A DNA stretch of 64,000 nt from a bacterium (GCA_016125385.1 WGLV01000022.1:248001-312000); one strand, 5' to 3'; shown: positions 9,033-18,100, numbered from the stretch's first letter. The notes: generated by a model not told the origin, from the letters alone. Numbers and translations are program-made.

Positions 9033-9062
9033 ACGGGACGGTCGATTGGCCGTCCCGTTTTT
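9033..9062 (+). terminator. Plus-strand terminator without an assigned gene
   Basis: ACGGGACGG (9033-9041) pairs with CCGTCCCGT (9050-9058), loop TCGATTGG, then TTTTT. The T-run is on the plus strand although the adjacent gene (9069-10193) is on the minus strand. It may back up the terminator at 8827, act in both directions, or end an unseen small transcript. Confidence 0.75.
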
Positions 9063-9068
9063 AATATA

Positions 9069-10193
9069 TCAATCCGCTTTCCAGAGCGTTGCTTCGATGG
9101 TGCGTTCGGGCTTATCGGGATGCTGGAAATAGTAAAGCGTGACGATGACGCCGCCGGGGCGCTGCACGGTGCGTGGATAGCCCATGTCACGCCCGCCGCC
9201 TTCGCCGCGCAATGTGAAGGGATCGCTCCAGTTCTCGCCGCCGTCGGATGAGAATTGCGCGCGGATTTCATAGGGCGCGGCGCGCAGTCCGTACGTCAGG
9301 CAGAGGCGGCCGTCTTGCAGACGAATCATGCTGGGCGGGTTGCCTTCGCCCAGCGTCGGCATGGGGCGGCTCTGGTAGGTCCACGAAGCGCCGTTGTCGT
9401 GCGAGACCCAGGTCTCGATCCAGCGGTTATCGGCCTCGCGGCGGCGCACGGCGGTGACGAGATCGCGATCGCTCAGGCGTACGGTGGAGGGCATGATGGC
9501 GAAGCCTTCCGGCTCAGGACCGATCCATGAGACGAGGTTCCAGTTCAGCCCGCCGTCGGTGGTGCGGGCGCAGAAGGGGCGGCCTTCCTGAGCGTTGGAT
9601 TTGGCGGCGGTGAGGAAGAGAGTACAGGCATTGGGGCCGTCGATCAGGTAATCGGTGCGCGCGGCGATGCCTTCCACGCCGTGGACCAGCAAATTGTACG
9701 GTCCGCGCCAGTCATGGCCCCGGTTATACGAGACGTAGTACAGCGAAGGCCCGGCGTCGATGTCGAGCATGCGTAGCGTCATGCAGAAATCAGGATCGTT
9801 AAAACGAATCGGCTCGGTGAGGGGGATGGGCGTTTTGGGGATGAGATCAGGCGGGCGAACGCCGTGCAGCGCCGCGCCCCAGGGCACGATGACCTCGGAC
9901 GGGTCTTCGATGGACCATGTTTCGCCGCCGTCGAGGCTGCGGGCGAAGAGATGTTCTTCCGCCCTCTCGCGGTCGATGTTGTGACGCTCTTCGCCCAGAT
10001 CTTTGTACCACCCCCGGCTGAAGCCGACGAGGATTTCATCGCCCCAGGTCCAGACGCCGTAATTGGCGGGCCAGCCGCCGAAGCGTCCGGGTTCGTAATA
10101 GACCGTCACGTGTTTGATGACGCTGGGCTGGGCGGCGGCCAGCATGGTGGATGCGAGAAAGAGAAGCGAGGCGAATTGGCAAAAACGTTTCAT
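9069..10193 (-). CDS. Secreted BNR/Asp-box (sialidase-fold) protein
   Basis: 374 residues with a signal peptide (about 1-21, cut near AAA-QPSV). Four Asp-box motifs S/TxDxGxxW are visible: SLDGGETW, TTDGGLNW, SHDNGASW and SSDGGENW, which mark a six-bladed sialidase-type propeller. The usual RIP catalytic motif near the N-terminus is not evident, so true sialidase activity is doubtful; such proteins often bind or cleave other glycans. It is the last gene of a three-gene operon, and its ATG overlaps the preceding stop by 4 bases. Confidence 0.8.
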   Translation of the reverse strand: MKRFCQFASLLFLASTMLAAAQPSVIKHVTVYYEPGRFGGWPANYGVWTWGDEILVGFSRGWYKDLGEERHNIDRERAEEHLFARSLDGGETWSIEDPSEVIVPWGAALHGVRPPDLIPKTPIPLTEPIRFNDPDFCMTLRMLDIDAGPSLYYVSYNRGHDWRGPYNLLVHGVEGIAARTDYLIDGPNACTLFLTAAKSNAQEGRPFCARTTDGGLNWNLVSWIGPEPEGFAIMPSTVRLSDRDLVTAVRRREADNRWIETWVSHDNGASWTYQSRPMPTLGEGNPPSMIRLQDGRLCLTYGLRAAPYEIRAQFSSDGGENWSDPFTLRGEGGGRDMGYPRTVQRPGGVIVTLYYFQHPDKPERTIEATLWKAD

Positions 10194-11443
10194 GGATTGA
10201 ACTCCCGGCCCGATCGCTCGGACGTCTCATAGTCACGGCTGGTGCAGAACACTTTCACGCCATAAGGCGGCATACGCGTGGTCAGGGCGCCATTTGTGAA
10301 CGTGGCGGTTTCTTCATCTTCGCCGTATAATTCATAAAACGTTCGACCATCCAGACCGTGGGGAGAAGCGGCTTCGACGCCCATGCGCCAATGGTTGTCT
10401 TCATTGACGAGGATCAGCAACCAGTCATCCCCCGATTTTTTCAGACATCCCAGAACGCCGCGCGGCGCGGGGCCATCCTCAACAATCTCAATAGAACGGA
10501 CGATGAGCCCAGGTTGATCCGGTTCGATGAGAAACGGTTGAATGGCGTTAAGCTCGCTGGTCAGGGCGTAGAGCGACTGGCGAAACAATTCGGATTTAGT
10601 GTATTGAGAACCCCAATATAACACTCCCCCGGCGCCGTGCGCGATTACGTCATAGGCCATGAAGCGAGATTCATCGAACGAGGGATAAGCGGTTTCCGTT
10701 TCGCCGTAGTAGTCGCCTAGTTCGTTCCATGAAAACGCCTGTAATACCATCCAGACCGGTTTGCCCTGGCCCACCGCCTTCCAGCGTTCGACCGCGCTCG
10801 CCATGCGTTCAATGCGGCGGTCGTTTTTTTTGACGGGATAGATGTCGCATCCGGTGACGTCGCCGAAATCCATGTACTGGCGCACGTAGACGGCGTCGCT
10901 CTGCAACGCCTCGTTGATCCAGGCCGGGTGGGCCGACCCGGCGTCACGAATCAAAGCGACGGCTTCGCGCATGGCGGGGATGACGCGGCTGGCCTGTTCG
11001 CGGGCGTAGCGCAAGGCATCAGGCGTCTGCTTCCACCATTCACCGGATTGAGAGTGGACGTGCTGAACGCGATAGAGCATACTGGCGGCGGTGAAGTTCC
11101 AGACGATTTCGTCGGGGCCTTCCCACGCGGCCAGCGCGGGGTGATCTTTCATCGATTCCACTTCCTCACGCAAGGCGCCGGTGGGGCCGTTTTGAAGCGG
11201 CAGCGATATGACGCCCATCATGCCGGCGGCGTGCAGGCGATCCAACTCTTCGCGCGAATGGCAAACGATCAGATTGACGCCCGCCTTCGCCATCTCCCGC
11301 AGGGCCACGTCATCCTTCGGCAGTTCGTAAAACCCGATGGGGAAGAGCGTTCGTCCATTGGGATGGAGCATGCCATCCGGTTGAGCGCCGGCGGATTGCG
11401 CGATGAGCGTGGCGAGAAGCAAGGTTAGCATCCTGATTTTCAT
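10190..11443 (-). CDS. Secreted glycosidase-like TIM-barrel protein, paralog 1
   Basis: 417 residues with a cleavable signal peptide (1-20, SAGA-QPDG). It begins with a LFPIGFYELP strand followed by alternating strand and helix segments, then GCDIYP and FMAYDVIAHGAGGVLYWG near residues 210-290, a pattern of beta-galactosidase-type (GH42/GH5-like) barrels, and ends in a small beta domain. The adjoining gene at 11464-12699 is clearly its paralog. Good ribosome-binding site GGGGAGA before ATG 11443; 20 bases after the upstream stop. Probably acts on glycans outside the cytoplasm; catalytic acids cannot be fixed by eye. Confidence 0.65.
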   Translation of the reverse strand: MKIRMLTLLLATLIAQSAGAQPDGMLHPNGRTLFPIGFYELPKDDVALREMAKAGVNLIVCHSREELDRLHAAGMMGVISLPLQNGPTGALREEVESMKDHPALAAWEGPDEIVWNFTAASMLYRVQHVHSQSGEWWKQTPDALRYAREQASRVIPAMREAVALIRDAGSAHPAWINEALQSDAVYVRQYMDFGDVTGCDIYPVKKNDRRIERMASAVERWKAVGQGKPVWMVLQAFSWNELGDYYGETETAYPSFDESRFMAYDVIAHGAGGVLYWGSQYTKSELFRQSLYALTSELNAIQPFLIEPDQPGLIVRSIEIVEDGPAPRGVLGCLKKSGDDWLLILVNEDNHWRMGVEAASPHGLDGRTFYELYGEDEETATFTNGALTTRMPPYGVKVFCTSRDYETSERSGREFNP

Positions 11444-11463
11444 TGCAACGATCTCCCCGATAG

Positions 11464-12699
11464 TCAGTTGAAGTCGCGAATATAAACATGAACGGCGAGA
11501 CCTTCGAACTCATCGAAAAATGAATCGCCATTGAACTGGACGGCGCGGTCTTCGTTTAATACGCGCAGTGCATCCACACCGGTGAAGGCGTCAGGCAAGG
11601 CGTAAAAGCGAGCGGCGGCGGGGTCGATAGAGGTGTTCACGGCGATGAGAACGTTGCGCCGCCTCTCTCGGAGGCAAAGCGTTTCGATGCCCGATGCGAT
11701 GGATGAGCCGCGCTCCTGATAGCGAAGCGCGGGTTCGTGCAAAAAACGCTCGCCGGTGATGGCCGGCGTCAGGTCACGCAGTTCATTCAGCGTTGTGGAA
11801 AGGTTTTGAATGAAGTCATGGCCGGGCGGCGTGTAGGATAGCCCCCAGTACATCAGGCCATGCGCGCCGTGAATTACCGCGTCGTACGCCATGAAGCGGG
11901 TTTCACGCGCGGAAGGGTAACGGATCAGTGAGGGATTCTGTTCGGCGGCGGGACGCAGGGCCTCCCAGGCGAAGCCCTGCAACACCATGAAGACGGCGCC
12001 GAACGGCTGCGCGATCCGTTTCATCTTATCGGTGAATTCTCCCACGCAACTCGGCGTCTGGTTGGGCAGGTCGCCGTGACGGCCGTCGGGCGTGATGGCG
12101 TACATTTCACTCAGCCCGGCGGGGATGATGGGGTAGACGTCGGCGGCGGTGATATCGCAGGCGGGCGTGTAGGCGCGCAGGGTATCAACCATGTTGCGCG
12201 GAGCGTGGTTGAGGTAGACCGGGCGCGAGTCGAGCGTTTTGAGGAACTGATATCCGCGAATCAGGCCGCCGGGTTTGACGCGGGCCTGCTCGGGATGCTT
12301 GTCGGTCCAGGCGGGTTCATCGACGCTTTCGTAAAAGAGCAGAGACTGGGCGTTCGAGACCCGTTTGACCGCCTCGCGCAAGCGGTCTTTTTTCTGTTCT
12401 TCGTTCTGGCTGAAATCGAGCAGATCGCCTAGAGGGAGCCAGCTGGAAAGCCCGGCGTCTTCGATGGCGGCGATTTCGCTTTCATCCAGCGACGCGCGCA
12501 GCAGCGTGAAACCCATCTCACGCGCCTGGGCGTAGGTCATTCCCCTGGGAAGCATGTACGCGCCGATGGGGAACAGGCGCTCGCCGCCGCGCGTCAGAAA
12601 GCCGCCCGCACCGACCGCGGCGCGGACTTGCGCGGCCGCGTTCAGGCTCGCGAATAAAACACAAATTATCAATGGAGCGATCGCCGGGCGAATCCGCAT
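11464..12699 (-). CDS. Secreted glycosidase-like TIM-barrel protein, paralog 2
   Basis: 411 residues with a signal peptide (about 1-23). It shares with its neighbour LFPIGAYMLP, ACDITAADVYP and FMAYDAVIHGAHGLMYWG, so the two arose by duplication, but the sequences have diverged widely. First gene of the operon running to 9069. ATG 12699 was chosen because the signal peptide starts there; the longer frame to 12876 overlaps the promoter. Substrate unknown; the BNR partner suggests a glycan. Confidence 0.65.
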   Translation of the reverse strand: MRIRPAIAPLIICVLFASLNAAAQVRAAVGAGGFLTRGGERLFPIGAYMLPRGMTYAQAREMGFTLLRASLDESEIAAIEDAGLSSWLPLGDLLDFSQNEEQKKDRLREAVKRVSNAQSLLFYESVDEPAWTDKHPEQARVKPGGLIRGYQFLKTLDSRPVYLNHAPRNMVDTLRAYTPACDITAADVYPIIPAGLSEMYAITPDGRHGDLPNQTPSCVGEFTDKMKRIAQPFGAVFMVLQGFAWEALRPAAEQNPSLIRYPSARETRFMAYDAVIHGAHGLMYWGLSYTPPGHDFIQNLSTTLNELRDLTPAITGERFLHEPALRYQERGSSIASGIETLCLRERRRNVLIAVNTSIDPAAARFYALPDAFTGVDALRVLNEDRAVQFNGDSFFDEFEGLAVHVYIRDFN

Positions 12700-12755
12700 G
12701 GTTTCAGACCTCGCGGCACAAGTTGATTGTGGAAGCGTCCAAGGTGTGGAAATCC

Positions 12756-12785
12756 ATTGTATCGTGACGCGGGCGTAAACATCAA
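12756..12785 (-). promoter_or_regulatory. Candidate promoter of the glycosidase-like/BNR operon
   Basis: Minus strand: -35 TTGATG (12780-12785), 18-base spacer, -10 TACAAT (12756-12761). Predicted leader about 50 nt to ATG 12699. Confidence 0.55.
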
Positions 12786-13015
12786 TTGGTTCTTTTCGAG
12801 CCTTGTATGAGGGCGGCGGCGATCCGTTTTCAACTAATTGAAGCGGGCGCCGGTGGAGAAACGATTTGATTTCCAACGAAGCGTGTGCGAGGATGATGAA
12901 TGAGACCGCGCGTGCCTCATCACTCGCGCGTTCTGTTTATCGCTGAGATCACATCGGTGTACGGCATCCCGATCTGAGTACTGAACAACCTTACGAAAAG
13001 GGGGATTTGCGAATC
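12786..13015. other. Divergent intergenic region
   Basis: Rest of the 316-base gap between the glycosidase-like operon and the Gfo/Idh/MocA gene. Apart from the minus-strand promoter listed separately and the AAAAGGGGG ribosome-binding site of the plus-strand gene (12997-13004), nothing clear is seen; no plus-strand promoter could be chosen. Confidence 0.5.
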
Positions 13016-14449
13016 ATGGCGGATATGGAACGACGAAGTTTCATGAAACGATCGCTGGCGGCGGGCGCCGCGTTCGCGGTCAGTACGAGCGCCTCCAAAG
13101 TGCTGGGCGCCAACGATACCGTGCGCATCGCGGTTTCTGGAATCCACGGCCGCGGAGGCTCGCACATCAAGGAATTCCAGTCGATGGACAACGTTGAGGT
13201 CGTCGGGCTGGTGGATCCCGACAGCCGTTTGTTCGAAGGCCGCATCAAACAGGTGACGGACCTGGGCGGCAAGACGCCGCAAACCTATCAGGACATCCGC
13301 AAGGCGCTGGAGAACAAGGATATCGACGCGATCAGCATCGCCACAACCAACCACTGGCACGCCCTGCAGACGATCTGGGGATGTCAGGCGGGCAAGGACG
13401 TCTACGTGGAAAAGCCGATGTGCCATGAAGTCCACGAAGGGCGAATCGCGGTTGACGCCGCCCGCAAGTATAAGCGCATCGTTCAACACGGCACGCAGAG
13501 CCGCAGCAGTTCGAAATGGCATCGCCTTGCTGAACACGCCAAACGCGGCACGTTCGGAAAGTTGCTGATATCACGCGGGCTGGTTTACAAACGGCGCGAG
13601 AGCATCGGCTTCGCGGAAAACGAAGCTCCACCGCCCGAACTGGCGTTTGATCTGTGGCTCGGGCCCGCTCAGGAACAGCCGTACAACACCAACCTGGTGC
13701 ATTACAACTGGCACTGGTTCTGGGATTTCGGCAACGGCGACATCGGCAATCAGGGCGTTCACCAGATGGATATCGCCCGCTGGACGATTCCCAACGGCGT
13801 GTATCCCAAAAGCGCGATCAGCATCGGCGGACGATTCGGCTATTACGATCAGGGGCAGACCGCAAACACGCAGATCGCCGCGCTGGATTACGGCGGCGTC
13901 TGGCTGATCTTTGAAGTGCGCGGGCTGGAAACGGACCGTTATCTGGGCTCGGGAACCGGCGATATCGCGCATTTTGAGGAAGGCATCGTCGTCAATGCCG
14001 ACAAGTTTTATCCCAAGGGCGATATGGACAAGGGAGAAGACCTGCCCAAAATTGACGTGGACATGGGGCCGGGCGACGGCCATTTCGGCAACTTTATCGC
14101 GGCGGTACGCAGCCGCAATCCGTCGGATCTGAACGCCGACGTCGAAGAAGGCTTCCGGTCGTGCATCCCGATTCATCTGGCGAACATCTCGTACCGGCTG
14201 GGTGAAAACGTGATCTTTGAAAACAAGCCGAAACCGATTTCCGCGCCCGCCGACGCGCAGGACACCTTCGAACGAATGATCGATCACCTGAAGGCGAACG
14301 ATCTGAATCCGGAATGGATGTGTTACCGCATGGGCCGCGCGCTGAAGTTTAATGGCGACAGCCTGAGCATCGAAGGCGACGCCGAGGCGAACAAGATGCT
14401 CACTCGCAATTACCGCAAACCATATGTGGTTCCCGACAAACTGACCTGA
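13016..14449 (+). CDS. Tat-exported Gfo/Idh/MocA family oxidoreductase
   Basis: 477 residues. The N-terminus has a twin-arginine signal (ERRSFMKRSLAAGAAFAVS). After it comes the NAD(P)-binding Rossmann fold (RIAVSGIHGRGG, VVGLVDPD), the catalytic-loop EKPMCHEVHEG, and the C-terminal dimer domain with GNGDIGNQGVHQMDIARW. The family oxidises or reduces sugars or inositols, or uses NAD for glycoside cleavage; export with bound cofactor is typical of the Planctomycetes-like group. ATG 13016 sits 11 bases after AAAAGGGGG; a TTG at 13007 is too close to that site. Substrate unknown. Confidence 0.88.
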   Translation: MADMERRSFMKRSLAAGAAFAVSTSASKVLGANDTVRIAVSGIHGRGGSHIKEFQSMDNVEVVGLVDPDSRLFEGRIKQVTDLGGKTPQTYQDIRKALENKDIDAISIATTNHWHALQTIWGCQAGKDVYVEKPMCHEVHEGRIAVDAARKYKRIVQHGTQSRSSSKWHRLAEHAKRGTFGKLLISRGLVYKRRESIGFAENEAPPPELAFDLWLGPAQEQPYNTNLVHYNWHWFWDFGNGDIGNQGVHQMDIARWTIPNGVYPKSAISIGGRFGYYDQGQTANTQIAALDYGGVWLIFEVRGLETDRYLGSGTGDIAHFEEGIVVNADKFYPKGDMDKGEDLPKIDVDMGPGDGHFGNFIAAVRSRNPSDLNADVEEGFRSCIPIHLANISYRLGENVIFENKPKPISAPADAQDTFERMIDHLKANDLNPEWMCYRMGRALKFNGDSLSIEGDAEANKMLTRNYRKPYVVPDKLT

Positions 14450-14466
14450 AAAGCGGGCGTTAATCC

Positions 14467-14505
14467 GAAAAAAAGAGACCGGGCGATTCGTCCGGTCTCT
14501 TTCGT
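14467..14505. terminator. Bidirectional terminator between convergent genes
   Basis: AAAGAGACCGG (14472-14482) pairs with CCGGTCTCTTT (14492-14502). It has a long A-run on the left, so it is strong for the minus-strand ThuA-like gene; the T-run for the plus-strand gene is short. Confidence 0.75.
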
Positions 14506-14530
14506 TATATGAGTTTTATGTTGAGACGCA

Positions 14531-15535
14531 CTAAAAATAATCCTGAGGCTTGAGGCCTTTTTTCTGTTTGCCGAAGCCGATGGGGTTGGGATCGTAGGTT
14601 CCAACCAGGTCGACGTTCGCTTCCTGAGGGATGGCGTCTTCCATGCCCAATCCCCAGAAGCAGGCATTGACCAGCAAACGGCGGAATCCAGGATTTTTAA
14701 GATCGCCCGCGTGGCCCATCGTGGTGGTGAACACGCGAGAGGTTTTTCCCGAATCGCCGGTCCACGTCTTGATCCACGCCACGGGGACGAGCTCCTTGCC
14801 GGGAGCGGGCGCGTCGTCCTGATTCATGCCGGTGAGCACCTGGCCGAGTATAACGGGTTTGCTGTCGCCGGTGAGGGTGGTGATCGCGTATACGTCCGAC
14901 GGTCCCCATACGTCTTTGACGCCGTTGAGCAGGGGGTGGTTTTCCATGCCGGGCGCGGGGATGCCGCGCGTGCTCTCGACCTGATGATGGCCGTAATGAT
15001 TGATCCACGTTTCGCCAAGAACCTGCCGGCCGAAGCCGCCGTCGAACTCGCCTTTGTTGTTGAAGGACCAACTGGCGTAGGGGCCGTCTTTGTGTTTTTC
15101 AAAGCGGAAGGCGTGGGTCGCGGTACGCAGGCCGATGATGGGCTTGCCTGAGTTTACGTAATCGGCGATGTGTTTCATCTGATCGTCAGGCAGATCGCGA
15201 AAACGCGTGAAGAGCACCATCAGGTCAGCGCCGTCCAGCGCTTCGAGCCCGGGGATGTTATCGCTGGTTTCCGGATCGACGCCGCCGGTCTCGGGATCGA
15301 TGGCGAACAGCACCGTGCAGGTGAAACCGAAATGTTTGGAAAGAATCTTCGCCATCTGGGGCATGGATTCCTCCGAGCGGTATTCTTCATCGCCGGTGAC
15401 GAAGACGATATGTTTTCCCTTGCCGGGGCCGTCGCCGCCCTGAAGCGTGACGCCCGCTTCATCGCCGCGCGCCACAGCGCCGAAGGAGAGTGCGGCCAGC
15501 AGGGAAAGAACGATCGATCGTGTGAGCCAGTTCAT
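14531..15535 (-). CDS. Secreted ThuA-like domain protein
   Basis: 334 residues with a signal peptide (about 1-23, ARG/DE). The rest matches the ThuA/trehalose-utilisation domain, a glutamine-amidotransferase-like fold: HIVFVTGDEEYRSEESMP, DLMVLFTRFRDLPDDQM, GKPIIGLRTATHAF and a late AWIKTW/GRVF-like strand. Enzymatic activity of this family is not established; it is often found with exported Gfo/Idh/MocA proteins, as here. ATG 15535 has AAAGGCG upstream. It is divergent from the gene at 15689, with a perfect palindrome between them. Confidence 0.8.
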   Translation of the reverse strand: MNWLTRSIVLSLLAALSFGAVARGDEAGVTLQGGDGPGKGKHIVFVTGDEEYRSEESMPQMAKILSKHFGFTCTVLFAIDPETGGVDPETSDNIPGLEALDGADLMVLFTRFRDLPDDQMKHIADYVNSGKPIIGLRTATHAFRFEKHKDGPYASWSFNNKGEFDGGFGRQVLGETWINHYGHHQVESTRGIPAPGMENHPLLNGVKDVWGPSDVYAITTLTGDSKPVILGQVLTGMNQDDAPAPGKELVPVAWIKTWTGDSGKTSRVFTTTMGHAGDLKNPGFRRLLVNACFWGLGMEDAIPQEANVDLVGTYDPNPIGFGKQKKGLKPQDYF

Positions 15536-15618
15536 GGTAAAAACGCCTTTCTGGATCGGATTGCATTGTTTTAGCATGACGGCGCGAGCGGAAAAAGGCG
15601 TGAGAAAAACGGGATGCC

Positions 15619-15634
15619 CAAACGGTGCCGTTTG
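15619..15634. promoter_or_regulatory. Perfect 16-bp palindrome, candidate operator
   Basis: CAAACGG-TG-CCGTTTG lies in the 153-base gap between the divergent ThuA-like and aldo-keto-reductase-like genes, 55 bases before ATG 15689 and 84 bases before ATG 15535. The size and symmetry fit a dimeric repressor such as LacI or GntR family; no such regulator is encoded nearby. Confidence 0.5.
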
Positions 15635-15688
15635 TGATAGGATTTATACCGCACAGCATGAGAAATACGCGCACCGGGAGAGTTCAGC

Positions 15689-16690
15689 ATGAGTACGAGC
15701 ATCAATCGCCGCCGTTTTATCGGAACCGCCTCCGCCGCCGCAGTGGGCGCCAGCCTTGAAGAACGGGTGTTATTGGCGCAGGCCGCCGCCCCCTCAACTC
15801 CGCAAAAAACATCGTATTCGAGTCTTCCGCTGGGCGAGATCAAGGGCGTCAAAATCAGCCGCCTGATCTGCGGCGGGAACCTGCTGGCAGGGTACGCCCA
15901 TTCCCGCGACCTGATCTACGTTTCGTCATTGTTACGGAATTATTTTCAACGCGACAAGATCGTGGACCTGATGAGGCGGTGTGAGACGAACGGAATCAAT
16001 ACGATCGTTACTAACGTCTGCAGCCGCGAGATCGATCAGGAGATTCTCAAGGTAATCGCGGAATACCGGAAGCAGGGCGGGGAAATTCAGTTCATCGCGC
16101 AATGTCAGCCGGAAGACGATCTGGACGCGTTACTCGATCAATCCGTTGAATTGGGGGCGGTCGGCGCGTTTCTTCAGGGTGGAGTCGCCGATCGCGCAAT
16201 CAAAGAAAAGAAGATCGACCGGATCGGCGCCGCACTGGACGCCATGAAACGGCGCGGTTTGATCGCGGGCGTGGCGGGTCATTCACTGCAGGTTCCAATG
16301 ACGTGCGAGCGGGAGAACGCGGGCGCGGACTTTTACGTGAAGACCTTTCATCATGACCGCTACTGGTCGGCCACGCCGGAAGAGAACCGCGAAGACCTCA
16401 TCGTCGACGTGAAAAGTTATGAGGATCATGATAAAAATCATGACAACATCTGGTGCATCGACCCCGAAGAGACCGCCGAGTTTATGCGAGGCGTCAAAAA
16501 GCCCTGGGTGGCGTACAAAGTGATGGCGGCGGGGGCGATTCACCCGAGCAGCGCGTTCCGGTATGCGTATGAGGGAGGCGCCGATTTTATTCTGGCGGGG
16601 ATGTTTGATTTTCAGGTGGATGAAGACGCGGGCGTGGCGCGAGCGCTGCTGTCAGAAAAACTCGACCGCAAGCGTGAATGGATGGCGTAA
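15689..16690 (+). CDS. Tat-exported aldo-keto-reductase-like TIM-barrel protein
   Basis: 333 residues. Twin-arginine signal NRRRFIGTASAAAVGAS at the start, then a linker and a TIM-barrel-like domain beginning GVKISRLICGGN, as in aldo/keto reductases. The canonical tyrosine/lysine catalytic tetrad is not clear by eye, and the strand WVAYKVMAAGAIHP near residue 275 is typical of a related group without proven activity. Ribosome-binding GGGAG lies 8 bases before ATG 15689. It stands opposite the ThuA-like gene and probably shares its regulation. Function inferred from fold only. Confidence 0.65.
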   Translation: MSTSINRRRFIGTASAAAVGASLEERVLLAQAAAPSTPQKTSYSSLPLGEIKGVKISRLICGGNLLAGYAHSRDLIYVSSLLRNYFQRDKIVDLMRRCETNGINTIVTNVCSREIDQEILKVIAEYRKQGGEIQFIAQCQPEDDLDALLDQSVELGAVGAFLQGGVADRAIKEKKIDRIGAALDAMKRRGLIAGVAGHSLQVPMTCERENAGADFYVKTFHHDRYWSATPEENREDLIVDVKSYEDHDKNHDNIWCIDPEETAEFMRGVKKPWVAYKVMAAGAIHPSSAFRYAYEGGADFILAGMFDFQVDEDAGVARALLSEKLDRKREWMA

Positions 16691-16702
16691 GCGGAGGCGG
16701 CG

Positions 16703-18100
16703 TCAGCCGCGCGTCAGGCGCCAGTGGTCTTCAAGACCCAGCCGCTGAATCTTGTATCGCACCATACGCGAGGTGATTCCCAGGCGGCGGGCGGCGGCGG
16801 TGATGTTGCCGTTGGTGATTTTCAGGGCATCGAGCAGCATGTCTTTTTCCAACTGATTGACCCGTGCGGTGAAATCGTATTGAGACGGATCGCTGCTGCC
16901 GGGCATCTGAAGGGCGAGCGGCAGATGATCGACGTGCAGGCCGTGGCCTCCGCTTTTGCGGACGGCGTGTTCAAGACAGGTTTTGAGTTCGCGCACGTTG
17001 CCCGGCCAGGGGTAAGTTGACAATGCTTCCATCACGGCGGCGCTGACGTGACCCACCGATCCGGTTTTGTGGACCGAAGCCTCTTCGATAAAGCGTTCCG
17101 TAAGAAACAGAAGGTCTTCACGGCGATCACGCAGAGGCGGGACTGATATCGCATGAATGTTGAGGCGGTAGAAGGCGTCCTGCCGAAAGCGCTCAACGCG
17201 CACCAGCGCGGCGAGGTCGGCCTGAGTCGAGGCGATGACGCGAGGCGAACGCGGGGCTGAACCATTCTGATGAGCGCGGGTTTCCAGCCATTGCGCGAGA
17301 CGCGCCTGCGTTTCAGGCGCGAGGTGCTCGACGCCGGTCAGGTAGATTGTTCGCGGCGAATCGTCCTGTTCGGTCAGGCATGACGATAAGCCTGCTTCCG
17401 TCAAATCAGCGCAAGGGAGGCACGAGATCGTTCCCGGATCGCCGCCGCTCAGTTGATGAATCAGGCGTGCGATGAATTCCTTGCCACTGCCAACTTCACC
17501 CTGAATCAGGACAGGCCCGTTCGATCTGGCGGCGCGGAGAATTTCTGCTTTCACCGCCTGCATCGCGCCGGACGAAGCGATCAGCGCATCCAACGCGTTG
17601 TGTTCATGCCGGGGAGCGGGTTCGGAGGCGAGACGGCGCCGGACGTTCCAATCGTACGCGAGAAGCTGAGCGGTGGTTTCCAGCAACGCGCGCAACGCCT
17701 CTCTTGAAGCCGGCGTGTTGGCGGCGGCCCGCCACGCGCATTCACCCACCACTTCGTTTTTCCATTGAATCGGCAGAGACGATTGCGTGTTCGATGCTTT
17801 TAATGAAAGCGAAGGCTGGGAGCCGGATGAATAGGCGGCGTAAGACAGGCGGGGACGTCCGAGATGAGGCGCTTCGACCTGAAGCAGGTGATTGGGATCG
17901 CCGGGATTGCGAAGGCGGAAGCTGACGAATTCGATGCCGAGCCGCTCAATGAGCGACTGAGCCACGGAATCAAGAACGCCGCGATAATCCGCATCCGGAT
18001 CGAGCAGGCGGGCCAGATCGGCGAGCGCCGCGTAAAGGAACTCCGAAGAGTCAACCGTTGAAACGGGCTGTTGTTCTTTTTTGGCATGCGCCGTTTTCAT
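16703..18100 (-). CDS. NtrC-like regulator lacking the GAFTGA motif (GAF, AAA+, Fis-type HTH)
   Basis: 465 residues: a GAF-like N-terminal sensor domain (about 15-150), an AAA+ domain with Walker A GEVGSGKE (201-208), then VPPLRDRREDL and YPWPGNVREL, and a Fis-type helix-turn-helix (ITAAARRLGITSRMVRYK, 433-450). The GAFTGA loop that contacts sigma-54 is absent, a block of about 25 residues is missing there, and Walker B is TIYLTGVE without the DE pair. Thus it probably cannot open sigma-54 promoters and may act like TyrR or HupR on other promoters. ATG 18100 follows GGGTG by 9 bases; in-frame starts at 18109 and 18253 are possible. Confidence 0.82.
   Translation of the reverse strand: MKTAHAKKEQQPVSTVDSSEFLYAALADLARLLDPDADYRGVLDSVAQSLIERLGIEFVSFRLRNPGDPNHLLQVEAPHLGRPRLSYAAYSSGSQPSLSLKASNTQSSLPIQWKNEVVGECAWRAAANTPASREALRALLETTAQLLAYDWNVRRRLASEPAPRHEHNALDALIASSGAMQAVKAEILRAARSNGPVLIQGEVGSGKEFIARLIHQLSGGDPGTISCLPCADLTEAGLSSCLTEQDDSPRTIYLTGVEHLAPETQARLAQWLETRAHQNGSAPRSPRVIASTQADLAALVRVERFRQDAFYRLNIHAISVPPLRDRREDLLFLTERFIEEASVHKTGSVGHVSAAVMEALSTYPWPGNVRELKTCLEHAVRKSGGHGLHVDHLPLALQMPGSSDPSQYDFTARVNQLEKDMLLDALKITNGNITAAARRLGITSRMVRYKIQRLGLEDHWRLTRG

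Noticed and set aside
9069-10193. Calling the BNR protein a true sialidase
   Set aside because: Asp boxes are present but the RIP motif and catalytic Tyr/Glu pair could not be identified.
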